The notes beneath the pieces were generated by a model that was given only the letters and a program-made list of their open reading frames with translations, had not been told where the DNA came from and searched no databases. Shown here piece after piece: positions 35,688-47,082 of a DNA stretch of 64,000 nt. Position 1 is the first letter of the stretch; every line of letters starts with the position of its first letter. This DNA is from Whalleya microplaca (taxonomy: Eukaryota; Ascomycota; Sordariomycetes; Xylariales; Xylariaceae): assembly GCA_022497155.1 (NCBI GenBank), contig MU385762.1, forward strand, positions 1 through 64,000, in the 5' to 3' direction. A program made the position numbers and the translations under genes.

Positions 35688-37364
35688 ATGATACACATCA
35701 TCGCGTTCTTGGGCCTACTTTGTGGTCTCTTCACTGTCTATGTTGCTGTCATCTCTTCTTCGAAACGATTCCGACTATTGGCACAGTTCCCTGGCCCCTG
35801 GTGGGCACCATACTCACGTCTCTGGCTAGTGAGGACTGTACAATCCGGCCATTCGCAGAAATATTTTGTCGATGTCAACCGCAAACATGGTCACATGGCT
35901 CGTATCGGGCCAAACCACCTCCTTACAGACAACCCGGATTTTGTACGCCATATTCTCTCGGCACACTCGAAGTATACCCGAGGGCCTTGGTACGATTCCA
36001 TGAGAATTGACCCCCATGTACCGAACATTGTATCAGAGCGCAACGTAGCAACGCACCACCGTCTGCGTTACCAGATGTCCGCTGGCTATGCTGGCAAGGA
36101 TATCGAGGGCGTGGAAGCTGCCGTTGACGAGCGCCTAGCTGAGTTTTTCAGTCACCTTGAGAGCTCGGTGTCTAAGCCGGGCTCAACGAAGACTCTCGAC
36201 ATCGCTACCAGGCTGCAATACTATGCGGTAGATGTCATCAGTCAGCTGTGCTTCGGTAGGCCCCTTGGCTTTGTTCAGTCGGACAGCGACCACATTGGGT
36301 TCCAGTCGACTGTTGAGTGGCAGATGCCTATTGTTATGCTATTTTCCGTTATAGTAGAACTCAACTCACTTTACTACTTCCTATCCGGCATCCCCTGGAT
36401 TAGAAAAGTGATCGTACCGTCTGCGGGAGACAAGATTGGGATCGGCCCCATTATGAAGGTCAGAGGCACCCTATCACCAATGTTTCGGAACTAACGTAGA
36501 TTCTAGATCTCTCGCGAGGTGATCAATGAGCGTTGTGCTCCAGGTGCTGTGCAAAAGAAGGATATGTTGGGTTCTTTTATAAAGCGAGGTCTATCGCCAA
36601 CTGACGTGGAGATGGAGATCTCTATATCCCTGTTAGTTACCCCTGGCATATGCATCCTGCCTTACTACGCTGACATGGACACCAGTATTGCCGGTTCGGA
36701 TACAACAGCCACCGCCTTGCGTGCGTGTCTGCTTGCCATAATCTCCAATCCCCGCGTCTTTTCTAAGCTCGTGAAGGAGATTGACGAAGCTATCGTCCAG
36801 GGCAAGATTTCATCTCCAATTCGAGAATCTGAGGCTAAGACCCTACCATATCTCCAAGCAGTCATTAAGGAGGGTCTTCGGAGGTTTAGCCCTATCACCC
36901 AATTGCGAGAAAGAGTTGTGCCTCCTAGCGGTGACACTTTTGATGGCAAATCGATTCCAGCTGGTACTTTCGTGGGGATAAATTCGTGGGGCATTCAATT
37001 ACATCCTGTCTTCGGAGAGGATCCTGAAGTCTTCAGGCCCGAGCGCTGGCTTATTGACGACCAGGACAAACTGCAACAGATGAATCAAGTTTACGAACTA
37101 ATCTTCGGTTGGGGCACAACAAGATGTCTAGGTATTCCAATAGCTCTAATGAACTTGAATAAGATCTTTGTCGAGGTAAGTCATTGTGTCTCTTGCTTAC
37201 TTTGAACTATCGAGCATCGCGCTAAGTACTTCCCACAGCTCTTTAGACGGTATGATATTGAACTAGTCAATGCTCAGAACCCATGGAGTAGCATTTGTTT
37301 CGGAATTTTCTTCCAGAAGGATTTCAATGTCCGGATCTCCCACAGGCTGTCTGGCACAGCTTAG
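35688..37364 (+). CDS. Cytochrome P450, pisatin-demethylase-like
   Basis: Four exons (35688-36458, 36507-36631, 36686-37175, 37239-37364) give 503 aa, the normal P450 length. The ATG at 35688 precedes a membrane anchor (IIAFLGLLCGLFTVYVAVI). Motifs in order: FPGPWWAPYSRLWL, KHGHMARIGPNHLL, HRLRYQMSAGYAGKDI, I-helix AGSDTTAT, K-helix EGLR, haem loop FGWGTTRCLG with Cys 446. The N-terminal half is typical of fungal pisatin-demethylase-related P450s, many of which modify plant phenolics or secondary metabolites. Intron 2 is 54 nt with no in-frame stop, so a retained form would add 18 residues in the I-helix; removing it restores ISL-IAGSDTT. The nitrilase gene follows 640 bp downstream on the same strand. 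Confidence 0.9.
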
Positions 37365-38003
37365 AGATATAGATAGAGGAAAACCCTAAATAGACATTAT
37401 ATCCCATCCCAACAATGAATGATTTCGGTGACTTATGGCAAGCGAGATGCTCTCTTAGGGAAGTCCTGTGTCATGGTGGAATGACAAAACAACTGCGTTC
37501 CGTGTATAACTTCACTAACCAGATGGTTGATTGACATGTTAATTATAATTACTAGAAAGTCATTACGATAGGCGCATGAGCACAGTGACTACCAGACAGC
37601 AACGACTAGGGATAGTTAATCAAGTAGTGGTTTGACAACTCAATAAGCCAGTCCTCGACATATCAATTGCCAGTATCCATTTATCATATACAGCTTATGT
37701 GAACTTCAATTACCTGACAGTGATTCAAACATATGAAACAAAAATACCGAAAACGACTAGATGTAGAGTCAGTCATTTTGCAATTACGTGATAAACCTCA
37801 CATCATAGGGTTTCTGTAATATAAAGACTCTATTTTCGGATCTCCAACTTCTAGTCTTGTAGGTATTCATACCGTATCGGCATTATTTGCATGCAAAAGG
37901 CTTACTCATACCCACCTTTAAGATATATGAATACCATTCTTGGAGAACACCTCACACCCCCAAGAAACCTTGACCACTTCCTCAAATTTCCATCAAAACC
38001 ATC
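37365..38003. other. Spacer between P450 and nitrilase genes
   Basis: No gene or repeat recognised. It should contain the nitrilase promoter. Confidence 0.55.
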
Positions 38004-39212
38004 ATGGCTCAACCACTTCGAGTAGCCGCGTGCCACGCATCCCCTGTCTTCCTTTCGGCACGAAAAACAACTGACAAGGCCATATCACTCATCAACCAAG
38101 CTAGCGCCAACGGCGCAAATCTCGTCGTCTTCCCCGAGACGTACATCGCGGCCTTCCCCATCTGGAGCGCCATGCGCGCGCCGACGGAGAACCACGACCT
38201 GTTCGCGCGGATGGCCGCAGAGTCCGTGTACGTGGACGGCGACGAGATCGGCGCGATCCGGCAGGCGGCGCGGGCGGCCCGCACGATCGTGAGCCTCGGC
38301 TTCAGCAAGAAGACCCGGCACAGCAGCGCGTGCCTGTACAACTCGAACCTGATCATCGACGCGGACGGCGAGGTGCTCGTGCACCACCGCAAGCTCATGC
38401 CCACGTTCTACGAGAAGCTCACCTGGAGCCCTGGCGACGGCCACGGCTTGCGCGTCGCGAATACCCGGGTGGGGAAGATCGGGGCGCTGATCTGCGGGGA
38501 GAACACGAATCCCCTCGCTCGCTACACCATGATGGCGCAGGGCGAACAGGTGCACATTTCGTCGTGGCCGGCTATTTGGCCGACGAGATTACCGAGGACT
38601 GGGAGCGCTGCAGCTGGCGCTGGAGAAAAGAGTGGTGAGCAGGCTGGCGAGCGGGGTACGGACCCGTCTCCCTCGAGCGTTAGGCGTGCAGCCAATTTCA
38701 ATAACGTGGCAGCAAATCGTACCAGGGCAGCAGCACACTGCTTTGAGGCAAAGTGTTTTGGTGTGATGTGTGCTGGATTCTTGGGAGCCGACGCCGTAGA
38801 TGCGGTAGCTGAAGGCTCTAGCAGGCCCGAGGAAACAGCACAGATTCTGCGGCTGATGCCGAATGGCGCAACCATGTTTCTGGATCCCACGGGAAGTCTA
38901 TTACCGGGATTTATTGTTAACCCTCAGACAGGGACATACGAAACAGTGGATTTCTTGCAGAAGGATGAGGGCATTATATATGCTGATATGAACCTGGAGG
39001 ACTGCATCGAGGGGAAGCAATATCATGACGTAGTGGGAGGATATCAGCGGTTCGATGTGTTTGATCTTAAAGTCAATCGGACCAGGCAGAATCCGGTCAC
39101 CTTTGTAGGTGATCAGCAGTATTTGGAAGTGCAGAGTCAACGTGCCGTGGGGGTCAGAAGCGAGGACATATTTGAACCAAAACAAGATGGCGATGGCGTT
39201 TGGACAATGTAG
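38004..39212 (+). CDS. Nitrilase (carbon-nitrogen hydrolase)
   Basis: A single exon of 402 aa. The catalytic triad of the nitrilase superfamily is visible: Glu45 in VVFPETYI, Lys130 in VHHRKLMPT, and Cys164 in ALICGENTNP. The motif VHISSWPAIWP and AAHCFEAKCFGVMCAGF are characteristic of true nitrilases and cyanide hydratases rather than amidases. Nitrilases convert organic nitriles to carboxylic acids and ammonia. Fungal homologues of this type usually act on aromatic or arylaliphatic nitriles, but the sequence does not settle specificity. A Ser/Gly/Glu-rich insertion around residues 205-230 is longer and less regular than in the core family. The gene has higher GC than its flanks. Confidence 0.93.
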   Translation: MAQPLRVAACHASPVFLSARKTTDKAISLINQASANGANLVVFPETYIAAFPIWSAMRAPTENHDLFARMAAESVYVDGDEIGAIRQAARAARTIVSLGFSKKTRHSSACLYNSNLIIDADGEVLVHHRKLMPTFYEKLTWSPGDGHGLRVANTRVGKIGALICGENTNPLARYTMMAQGEQVHISSWPAIWPTRLPRTGSAAAGAGEKSGEQAGERGTDPSPSSVRRAANFNNVAANRTRAAAHCFEAKCFGVMCAGFLGADAVDAVAEGSSRPEETAQILRLMPNGATMFLDPTGSLLPGFIVNPQTGTYETVDFLQKDEGIIYADMNLEDCIEGKQYHDVVGGYQRFDVFDLKVNRTRQNPVTFVGDQQYLEVQSQRAVGVRSEDIFEPKQDGDGVWTM

Positions 39213-40248
39213 AGACATCCAACTATTATTCACAGAGACTACTTATGAAGTGCAGTGGTCAAACTGATGCAATTATGTTCTAGTCTTTTCAATTGGCATT
39301 TTGGAAGGGGTTCAGCTATATTTAAACGTGCTAGCCCAAAGATGGTGCAAATGTATCATTTCCAATAGGTTTCTTGAAGATACTAGGGTATGGGGCATAA
39401 TTAAATCCTTCATTGGGAAGGAGTGTTAGAGTATTAGGTATCGGTTGGGTAAGTTGTGATATTTCGACGGGAGTGCTACACTTGCTAGAGTCACAGGTAT
39501 TATACTGAATCGATGCGAGCTCTCTTCAGATGCTCGTAAGGACTTGGACGTATCAAAGCTATAAGGTAAACACCCGTTGATTGTTGTAAAGTCTAAGCCC
39601 AAGTGTATCTAGAGCCCTTGAGGGATATATACTACTATAAACTGTAGTACAGAATGTGGGTCGCCTGACCTCCTAATTCTAATAAGAAGCCCTCAATGAT
39701 TTGATCCTATGAGAGTAGCTCGTGATTACAATTTATTGATCCGGAATAAGAGGCAGTGAGGATGGTGTAGCTATTAAGAGAATAATACACTCTAGTAATG
39801 ACTACTGATATCATCACTATGCTCAGATTCCTTATATGGATAGCACTTTGATAATTAGTAAGATGTTCACTTCTCAGAGTATTCGATTTCTACGTGCTTC
39901 CTACACAAACGTAAACCTTCTACGCATAGGGCCTCTCAAAAATTGCCAAGACAATGATTATGCTAGTTCCCGAAGAGGAAGTCAAGAATACCTCGATTCA
40001 GGTGAGCTGTGTCTCACAGAAACCGGTAAATCAAGTGGGCAGAAATATTTCATCAAATATGTTCGGGGAAATCAATGTTTCTGCTCTAGATATCTAGAGC
40101 GCAATTGGCTCGCAGTATAACCGCATGACTGACTATCTGCACTTACAATCGGGCGAAATATTCTCCATCAAAGATGATACTCTATATATCAGAAGATCTC
40201 AACGGGATATACCCAAGACTGCAACGCCAATACCACACCCGGCTAGGA
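39213..40248. other. Convergent spacer
   Basis: About 1.0 kb between convergent nitrilase and secreted-protein genes. The only ATG frame (39836-40120) gives no recognisable protein. No repeats noticed. Confidence 0.5.
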
Positions 40249-41046
40249 CTAACAATAATCCTTTCCGACGACAACATTGAAGTTGCTGGGACCGAACTGT
40301 TGACCCTGGGTCCAGGTTGAGGTATAATGTATCCGTTGCCAGCACGTAAACAGAACGTCGTGAGCATAAGTGGCGAATGCGTTGCACTATAAGATAATGA
40401 GTTAGCAATTGTCTCCCCATGAATGTCTGTGAAAAGACCCGAGGGCATGAGTGGCAAGATCAAGACGAAATCTCTAAAGTAGGCGTTCAAACCATCCAGT
40501 GAATAGAAATGAAAAGAATACACCCGAGACTAGGAACAAAGTTCTGGTGTTACTTACAGGCTCGGTGTGAGGCTCCAGGTTGTCATTGCAGTAGAAGATG
40601 GCGGAGTTCCAAGAGCAGCTCACGCGTCCACAGTTACCCTTTCCAGAGCCGTCAGCAGGGCCAGCGGTACAATCGCCAGTGAGTCTGGACAAGTAGTCGA
40701 TTCCCTCGAGAATGTGCGTAGAGACGGCGGCTTTATATCCCGGGATGTTGCAGCGAACCTCGCCGTAGTAGCCTTCGTTGGCGGTCTTGTAGGACTCGTC
40801 GGTGCTGTTCTTGTTGGCCCAATCGAAGGACGGGTTGACAGCCTGGATCTGAGCCTCGATGTCTTGCAGACTAGTGCCGGTGAAGGTCTCGTTCGAGCCA
40901 CCCTCAAACACAGCGCCGGTCCAGGTAATGTTGGAGAGGGTGTAGTCTCTAGGGAGAACATCGCTGAGGAAACCACCCTGCTGAGGAAGAGCGAGGACCG
41001 CAGTGGCGGCCAGGAAGAGCGTGAGGACAGCACTGAAGACCTTCAT
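40249..41046 (-). CDS. Small secreted protein, unknown family
   Basis: Two exons on the minus strand (41046-40558, 40386-40249; 171-nt intron, phase 0) encode 208 aa. MKVFSAVLTLFLAATAVLA is a signal peptide. The mature protein has YGEVRCNIPGYKAA, a Cys-rich core GDCTAGP...GNCGRVSCSWNSAIFYCND, and after the junction CNAFATYAHDVLFTCW and the ending NFNVVVGKDYC-stop. Exon 2 was placed because its frame is open from the tag acceptor to a stop directly after that Cys-terminal motif. This arrangement recurs in a family of fungal secreted proteins that I know only as hypothetical. A TATA-like box lies 190 bp upstream. Function unknown; extracellular. Confidence 0.78.
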
Positions 41047-41235
41047 CTTGTCCGATCTTGACTAGACTTTGCGTGGATTGGTATAGTCTTAGGGTTTGGG
41101 AGAAATAGTGCCAGCAAAGATTGCGTAGAAAGTATTTCTCAGATCGAGGGTTGGGCGAAGGTGATATTTCGCAGACAAAGTGTTCTGTGGATAGAGTGTT
41201 GTATTGAGAAGAAGCTCAAGTGGTGGGGACGCCGG

Positions 41236-41245
41236 TATATATAGA
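41236..41245 (-). promoter_or_regulatory. TATA-like element of the small secreted protein gene
   Basis: On the minus strand the sequence reads ctatatatac, about 190 bp before the ATG at 41046. Candidate core promoter by position. Confidence 0.35.
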
Positions 41246-42820
41246 TAATTAGCCAAGGAGGAGTGAATGAAAAGGGATCGAATTGCCTATTGTTTACATC
41301 GCAGTGAATGCTAACGCAGTAAATGCAGCGAATAGGTATAGCACAGCTACAAACAATACAGTAGATGCAGGCGTAATCCATGCAAACACGTGTACCTAGT
41401 GAATGTCTACGTAAAAGTGCCTCTCATAAACCCCAGCACCTAGTACCCAGGTAGTTAAGGCAAAGATTCCCGGGGTGAAGTTTGACTCTCCTCTGGCTAG
41501 TCTGAGCTGGTACTTATGTCACTCGTATACTAGAAATGTCTCGATGCATTGTTTGTGTAATGCCATCACTGCCAGCATCAGAAACGCCCAAGCGCACTTA
41601 CTATGGATTTAATGATCTAGTCACAGCTCCAATACAAATCCAGATATTGAACAATAGCCTAACAAATGCAACTCGCATTCATTTATATGATATCTAGGCC
41701 ATTCATGAAGCACCGCACCAACGCAAGATAGAGAAAAGGAGTTCTGTTAGACTTCAAAGGACTCTCGATACTTTTCCTAATATCCTCGTGATCTCATCCG
41801 TGGCATACAATTCGCAGATATCAGCGTTATTTCTCACGAGTTATCTGACATGCTTGATATTAGGCATCGAGATGAAAATTGTCCCCCTTCAGGAGGAGCT
41901 ATGGTAAAAGCTAATTTTTAATTCGCTTCCACAAATACTACGAACGCAACACCAAACTTGAGGTTACCGCCAATGTATTGTTTGGAGGACTTGAGGAGTG
42001 TATATATTTGTCTATGGGATGGAACTGTTCTGTTCGCGACGTTTCTAACACAAACTCTAAGTTTGATAACGAGCATGTCGGTTGAGATCACGACAATGTA
42101 CTTTCTGGCCCCTCGAAAGTCCATTAGGGGGCGAGATTTCAACCATGAAAGATAAAAACTCCGTTTCTCTCCGTGGTTGTAACTGGGCATACCGCCATTC
42201 TCCGTCGTCGTTGGAGTTTGTGTTAGAATCTAAGGTAGCCTCATGCAGAATCTTAGTCTGCTATCTACACGAGCTTACGTATATCTTCATCTGTTTTGGC
42301 AGTCGGTTTTCTAAGGGCTGGCCGCTTGTGTCAGTACATATCGGGAGGTCCGATTTGCAAGCTTTCGAAATATTGGGAATCTTCGCATAGCTGTTCAGGT
42401 GATTTTGTTGCATGGATAATACAGTTCTACGATTGAATGCATGCATTGGTAGACTTAGATTAATATCGCCGAGATTATGCATTATACACGATCATCCGAT
42501 GATGCACTATTCCAATGAGGGATCTTGTACTCCGTAACCATGATAGAATAGGAAATCCTGAGGTTGATGCTAAGCTACAGTGTTTGCTACATGTCATCTG
42601 TCTCGAGCAAACTTTAGTGAGACAAAAGTATGAAATATGTCGACCTATCAAATTGAAGTATTGGGGCTATACAATTCCCTTTACGGCAATTTCGACAGTG
42701 CGAAGCGGTGAAGGCTGGGTTAATAAACACCGAAGTTCTAGTGTAGATGTTGCACAGATAGACATTTTGTGGGGTAAGACAAGAATTGGAGATGATGACT
42801 GGCGGTGCCGAAATAGGCGT

Positions 42821-42848
42821 TCCGGACCCCGCACTCCGGACCCCGCAT
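42821..42848 (+). promoter_or_regulatory. Tandem 14-bp repeat with two CGG-N3-CCG sites
   Basis: TCCGGACCCCGCA(C/T) is present twice in direct tandem, differing only in the last base. Each unit contains CGGACCCCG, that is CGG-N3-CCG, an inverted-triplet arrangement of the kind bound by fungal Zn2Cys6 regulators. The pair ends 116 bp before the ATG of the 2-hydroxyacid dehydrogenase gene. Confidence 0.45.
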
Positions 42849-42964
42849 AGCACTACTCCGCTACCCGACGTACTGTTCATATGAACACTCGCGTGTGTCG
42901 TCTCCAGAATGCAACTCGCCTTGTTTGTGGATGATTTTACTTGACTACTAGGATTGCTTGCAAG

Positions 42965-43906
42965 ATGAAACTTCTCTATCCCACATCCCTGAAGCTCGAC
43001 ATCGACAGCCTCCAAGGCTTCGCCCCAACGCTTCATCCCTATGACGTCAGGGCCCCGATTCCCGACGACCTCCTCGACGCTGAAATCTTAGTCACATGGA
43101 CCAACACAGCTGAGAACCTTAAAGATGCCGCAAAGCGCCTGAAAAACCTAAAATGGATCCAGTCGCTCGCAGCGGGCCCCAACGATGTCCTGTCAGCCGG
43201 CTTTCCCCCCTCCGTCATCGTGACCACGGGCTCGGGGCTGCATGACCGCACCGTCGCCGAGCACACGCTGGGCCTACTCCTCACCGCCGCGCGCCGCTTC
43301 GACCAGATGCGCGAGTACCAGCTGCAGTCCAAGTGGCCGGCGCACCTCGGCGGGCCCCAGCCCGATCGTCCCAAGGACCGCTTCACGACCTTGCGCGACG
43401 CTAACATTCTGATCTGGGGGTACGGCAACATCGCGAAGACGCTAGCGCCGCATCTGACAGCGTGGGGCGCGACCGTCCGCGGCGTCGCCCGCTCTCACGG
43501 CGTCAGGAACGGGACGGAGGTCTTCGCGGAGGATGAGTTGGCCAAGCTGCTGCCGCAGACGGATGCGCTGGTCATGATATTGCCGGGCTCGGAGAGCACG
43601 AAGAACGCGCTCAATGCCGAGCGGCTGAAGCTCCTCCCTAAACATGCGTGGGTCGTCAACGTGGGGCGAGGCACGTCCGTCGACGAGGACGCGCTGGCGA
43701 CGGCGCTGGAAAAGGGCGAGATTGGGGGTGCCGCGCTAGATGTCTTTGTCAAGGAGCCGCTGCCTGAGGACTCGAGGCTGTGGAAGGCCCCGAATTTGAT
43801 TGTCAGCCCGCATGCTGCGGGCGGCAGGCCCCAGGATGCGGAGCAGTTGATTGCGTATAACTTGCGAAGGTTCCTCGCTGGCCAGGAGCTGAAAAATGTA
43901 ATCTAA
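42965..43906 (+). CDS. D-isomer-specific 2-hydroxyacid dehydrogenase
   Basis: A single exon of 313 aa from the ATG at 42965 (MKLLYPTSLKLDIDS). The frame continues a few codons upstream only with non-ATG codons. The NAD(P)-binding Rossmann motif is WGYGNIAKTLA (about 151-161). The catalytic Arg, Glu and His are R235 in NVGRGTSVDED, E264 in DVFVKEPLPED and H283 in VSPHAAGG. HDRTVAEHTLGLLL is the usual family motif. The enzyme should interconvert a D-2-hydroxyacid and a 2-ketoacid; the substrate cannot be predicted. Two CGG-N3-CCG sites lie 117-144 bp upstream. GC-rich coding sequence stands out from AT-rich flanks. Confidence 0.92.
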   Translation: MKLLYPTSLKLDIDSLQGFAPTLHPYDVRAPIPDDLLDAEILVTWTNTAENLKDAAKRLKNLKWIQSLAAGPNDVLSAGFPPSVIVTTGSGLHDRTVAEHTLGLLLTAARRFDQMREYQLQSKWPAHLGGPQPDRPKDRFTTLRDANILIWGYGNIAKTLAPHLTAWGATVRGVARSHGVRNGTEVFAEDELAKLLPQTDALVMILPGSESTKNALNAERLKLLPKHAWVVNVGRGTSVDEDALATALEKGEIGGAALDVFVKEPLPEDSRLWKAPNLIVSPHAAGGRPQDAEQLIAYNLRRFLAGQELKNVI

Positions 43907-45858
43907 CCTTTGAGGAGCTTGATAGAATGGAAAGGCATGTTCGACTTCAATTAAATTGATATGGAGGCGAATTGTGGGCTTGAAACCCTATTGAGATGCA
44001 GTGTAGGTATTCATCGAACTCTACTATCGCAATATAGTACTCGGAGGCGTTGATTGGCTGAAGAATTACTAGCAAAACGGGACATAGCTATATGATGATT
44101 TGAATGCTGTACAACGGTTTGAAAGGGGCTATAGCTAAATATTAGAAAGCCTACAGATGGCTACTATCTCATCAACTTTTCTCTAGTAGCTGACAACCTT
44201 TCTGCTGCTGCCCTTTGGTATATTCATTGATTAGCTGGTTATATAGGAGGCCACAAGTTCACTTAATGTCAGGGTTCTTTGTTAAGCTTCATGTATATAG
44301 AGGCTGTTCGAAGAACAGCATTTTAGTTAGTTCTTCGTGCAACAACTGTGTTGTTTTGCTACCTCATACGTTCATCTCGTGACACTTAAGTCCTTTAGAT
44401 CGTGATATTATCTGCCCGTGTTTTGTATTAGTTTCCTTCAACTCCTCTGGCCAATATATGGTAGCATTATTCACTTAGCGCTATCAATTATTACGAAATG
44501 GGTGATGGAATCATGAATGTGTCATTCGAAGGCGAAGGCAAGATTGTATGGTTGCGTCGCGTGGTAGGTATTGCACATCAATTAGGCAGCAACTTTCTAT
44601 AAAAATCCCTAAATACTTCCACTCTCACTTTATGAATCTTTATATTGATTTCCTCCAGAGCACACATTCCGGTTTTGCTTTTCTGTGTACACCGACAATA
44701 ATTCCCATTGTATTACAAGCTGTATTGCAATTTCCCATCACTATGTTGAACTCTTTGGGTACTCTACTCACTCAACTGCAATGACCTGAGCATGCAGAGG
44801 CGGAATAGCCAACGCTAGTAAAATATATTGATCAATGACGCTTGCACTGTGGCTGCCCCGCATGTACCAATATTTAATTTGTTATCTTTGGTGTTTTCAA
44901 CGTAGTATCGCAGTTATAACATATAGGTAACTCCATACTACACGGTGTGGGGTACCCATTTTGCTATATGACATCTAACGTCATTGAAAGACTGGAATTT
45001 GTTGTCCTTATACATGCAACCGTTACATAAGTTTTATCATCCGGTCACAGTCCTGCATCGGTAACCCAACTGCACATCCCTTACTTAATAATCTACGCCG
45101 TTATGTTACTCAACGTACCCGTGTAACGACGCCTAACCCAGTATGTCCTGAGCACTATTTACCTCGTTGGTACCTAGGCAATACCGCAGAATAAAATATC
45201 AAGAAGAAACTCCAACGCTATCTTTTTACCCGGACCTTCGGTGAGAACATACGACAATGACCTGCAACCAGAACGGCCACCATGAATCCTCTGAGCCATT
45301 GCGGCCACCAGTTACCTACTATTGCGTATCAAGTTAAACACACAGGTAAAGTTGTCCTTACAGCCACACTGTGACGCTATTCCAGGAGCGTAATTGATCC
45401 TTGTTCGCTTGTCTTGTGAAACCAATCCAAGTGCAGGGAGATCCAGTGTATCTTCAGCCGATAGTCGAAGACTCAGGGTATTATCAGCTCCCTGGTACTA
45501 TTGAGCGCAGTCAGACGTTACATCACTATCCAACAAGATTACTTTTATGTCAAAAACTCCATACAACCGTAATGCCCTCTACTAATTTCTATACAAAGGG
45601 ACGGCTTGACCTTTCGTCTTGTATCTGCGACCATGCGCTGCCAGGATTCAACAACATAGTAGACAACCATCTTTAATGGGTTATTTATGTATTTTATAGT
45701 TCTATATGCCATTTGCGTAAACCAACATTTCACTCTGTACCACAAGGTGACAGCAGGGCCATAATGAGGACTGTGATAGGCGTAGTCATGGGTTAAGCAT
45801 TAAGGTCATAGTGAAATAGACACTGACAGTAATTAGATGAACAGTAGTGGGAATCGTA

Positions 45859-45947
45859 GCCTTAGCTCAGTTGGTATTTGGACTGTTGCCAAAGTTACTT
45901 GTGGGTTTATTACATTTGGTGTCACCGCCGACCCCGGGAGGTTTAGT
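45859..45947 (+). repeat. tRNA-like promoter fragment (possible SINE or tRNA relic)
   Basis: The sequence gtagccttagctcagttggt matches the tRNA 5' end with a full A-box (TAGCTCAGTTGG). The D-stem partner is missing and I see no GGTTCGANTCC B-box downstream, so it is not a working tRNA. A tRNA-derived SINE head or a decayed tRNA gene are the likely explanations. Confidence 0.3.
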
Positions 45948-46597
45948 AGCTTCAAAAGCAGCAACTTCGTCTCCCGGTTAAGCTCATAACTCAACTCAAA
46001 TAGACCAGTACTAAGCAGAATTGCAAGTCGCTGTGCCCGATGGCGAATCTTTATGCCCAGGACTTTCGAGAACGAATCTTATCATGAGATCGGCGTGTGC
46101 AGTGTCGCGCCTTTTGGAAGATCTAGCTTAGGGAAAGAAATCGAGCTACAAAGCACAAGCAAGAAAGTACCAGACGCGGAGTACAAGAACGCAGGGATTC
46201 TGCAAACGACTGATGTTACTCTTACGTACGCGATGGTTTATAACCCTACCAATAAAAATAAGTCTCATATTTGTCCACAATCGTCGCTTAAAGAGGTCTA
46301 GCATAGCTATTACTATGAGGGCACGCGGCGCACGCGGGAAACAGACTATCAATAAAAGTATATCTGATTAGGTGAATTCCTGCAACCTATTCTGTGCGGA
46401 GGGAATTTTAAGTTCAAACTTTCTAGAATCATTGCAAGAATTATCCTTCCAGGTTTCCATCTACATCTTGTGGCTTTCATGCCATCAGCATCATAATATG
46501 ACTATCACCAACAGGTAACAGATTCATGAAGACAATGGAGAGAGTTAAGGCTTGCTAGATGTGCTCACAAACATCTCTCTGTTCAGCCATTAGGTAC

Positions 46598-46657
46598 ATA
46601 CTAAGTAAAGCGCAATGCCCTGTGGAGTGTGAGGAGACGAAATAGCCAACAAAAGTA
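46598..46657. mobile_element. Decayed terminal inverted repeat of the 17.3-kb MITE family
   Basis: agtaaagcgcaatgcccc-like sequence followed by gaggagacgaaatagcc aaca aaagta matches the MITE's right end with about a dozen differences, many of them C/T or G/A transitions. No partner end is clearly visible nearby. Confidence 0.5.
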
Positions 46658-46674
46658 TGCGAGGTTTAAGATTT

Positions 46675-46850
46675 GTCACACTTACAACTAATATGCATGC
46701 ACGCAGCTCTGAATAGGAGGTCTTGTCTTAAAGATATAAGATCTGGGAACTGGAAAAACTAAATCAGTTGTGTGTGTGGGAGCCAGTTATGCGTGGCTAT
46801 TCAAGAATCAGCATTGATCTCTGACATTGTGTGGGACCCTATAATAGCCC
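46675..46850 (-). repeat. Dispersed repeat, family D block 1 (second copy)
   Basis: Read on the minus strand this matches 30673-30868 (aggggctattatagg ... cacacacacaactga ... gacctcctattcagagctgcg ... ttgtaagtgtgacaa). It lies directly beside the decayed MITE end, suggesting both belong to one DNA transposon. Confidence 0.55.
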
Positions 46851-47082
46851 CTAAAGCACCCCCTAAACCTGGAGCTGTGACAAGATTGCATATCCATTCA
46901 CGAGAAGAAAGGTATCAAGTGGTAGGTATCTTTATCATTACGCAGATCAGAGTGAAAATAATCATTAACAAAGTGAGAATAGACAACCCGCTAAGTTCGA
47001 TCCTATAGCATGTTACTTTAATAAAACCCAATATTCGATTCCGAGCGCTTACAATACCCATCACTAATTTTGAAAAGCGGCC

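Larger units (their letters stand above)
41047..42964. other. Divergent spacer with tandem CGG-N3-CCG sites
   Basis: 1.9 kb between two divergent genes. No gene is supported; open frames at 41918-42190, 42082-42390 and 42614-43036 have no recognisable products. A tandem 14-bp repeat near the right edge is listed separately. Confidence 0.5.
43907..47082. other. Convergent 3.2-kb repeat-bearing spacer
   Basis: No intact gene. It contains a tRNA-like A-box at about 45859-45895, a weak match to the MITE end at about 44800-44823, a decayed MITE end at 46598-46657, and a family-D repeat block at about 46675-46850. ATG frames at 44548-44784 and 46053-46301 have no recognisable products. Confidence 0.5.

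Noticed and set aside
45859..45947. Functional tRNA gene
   Set aside because: D-stem and B-box are missing, and no acceptor-stem pairing was found.
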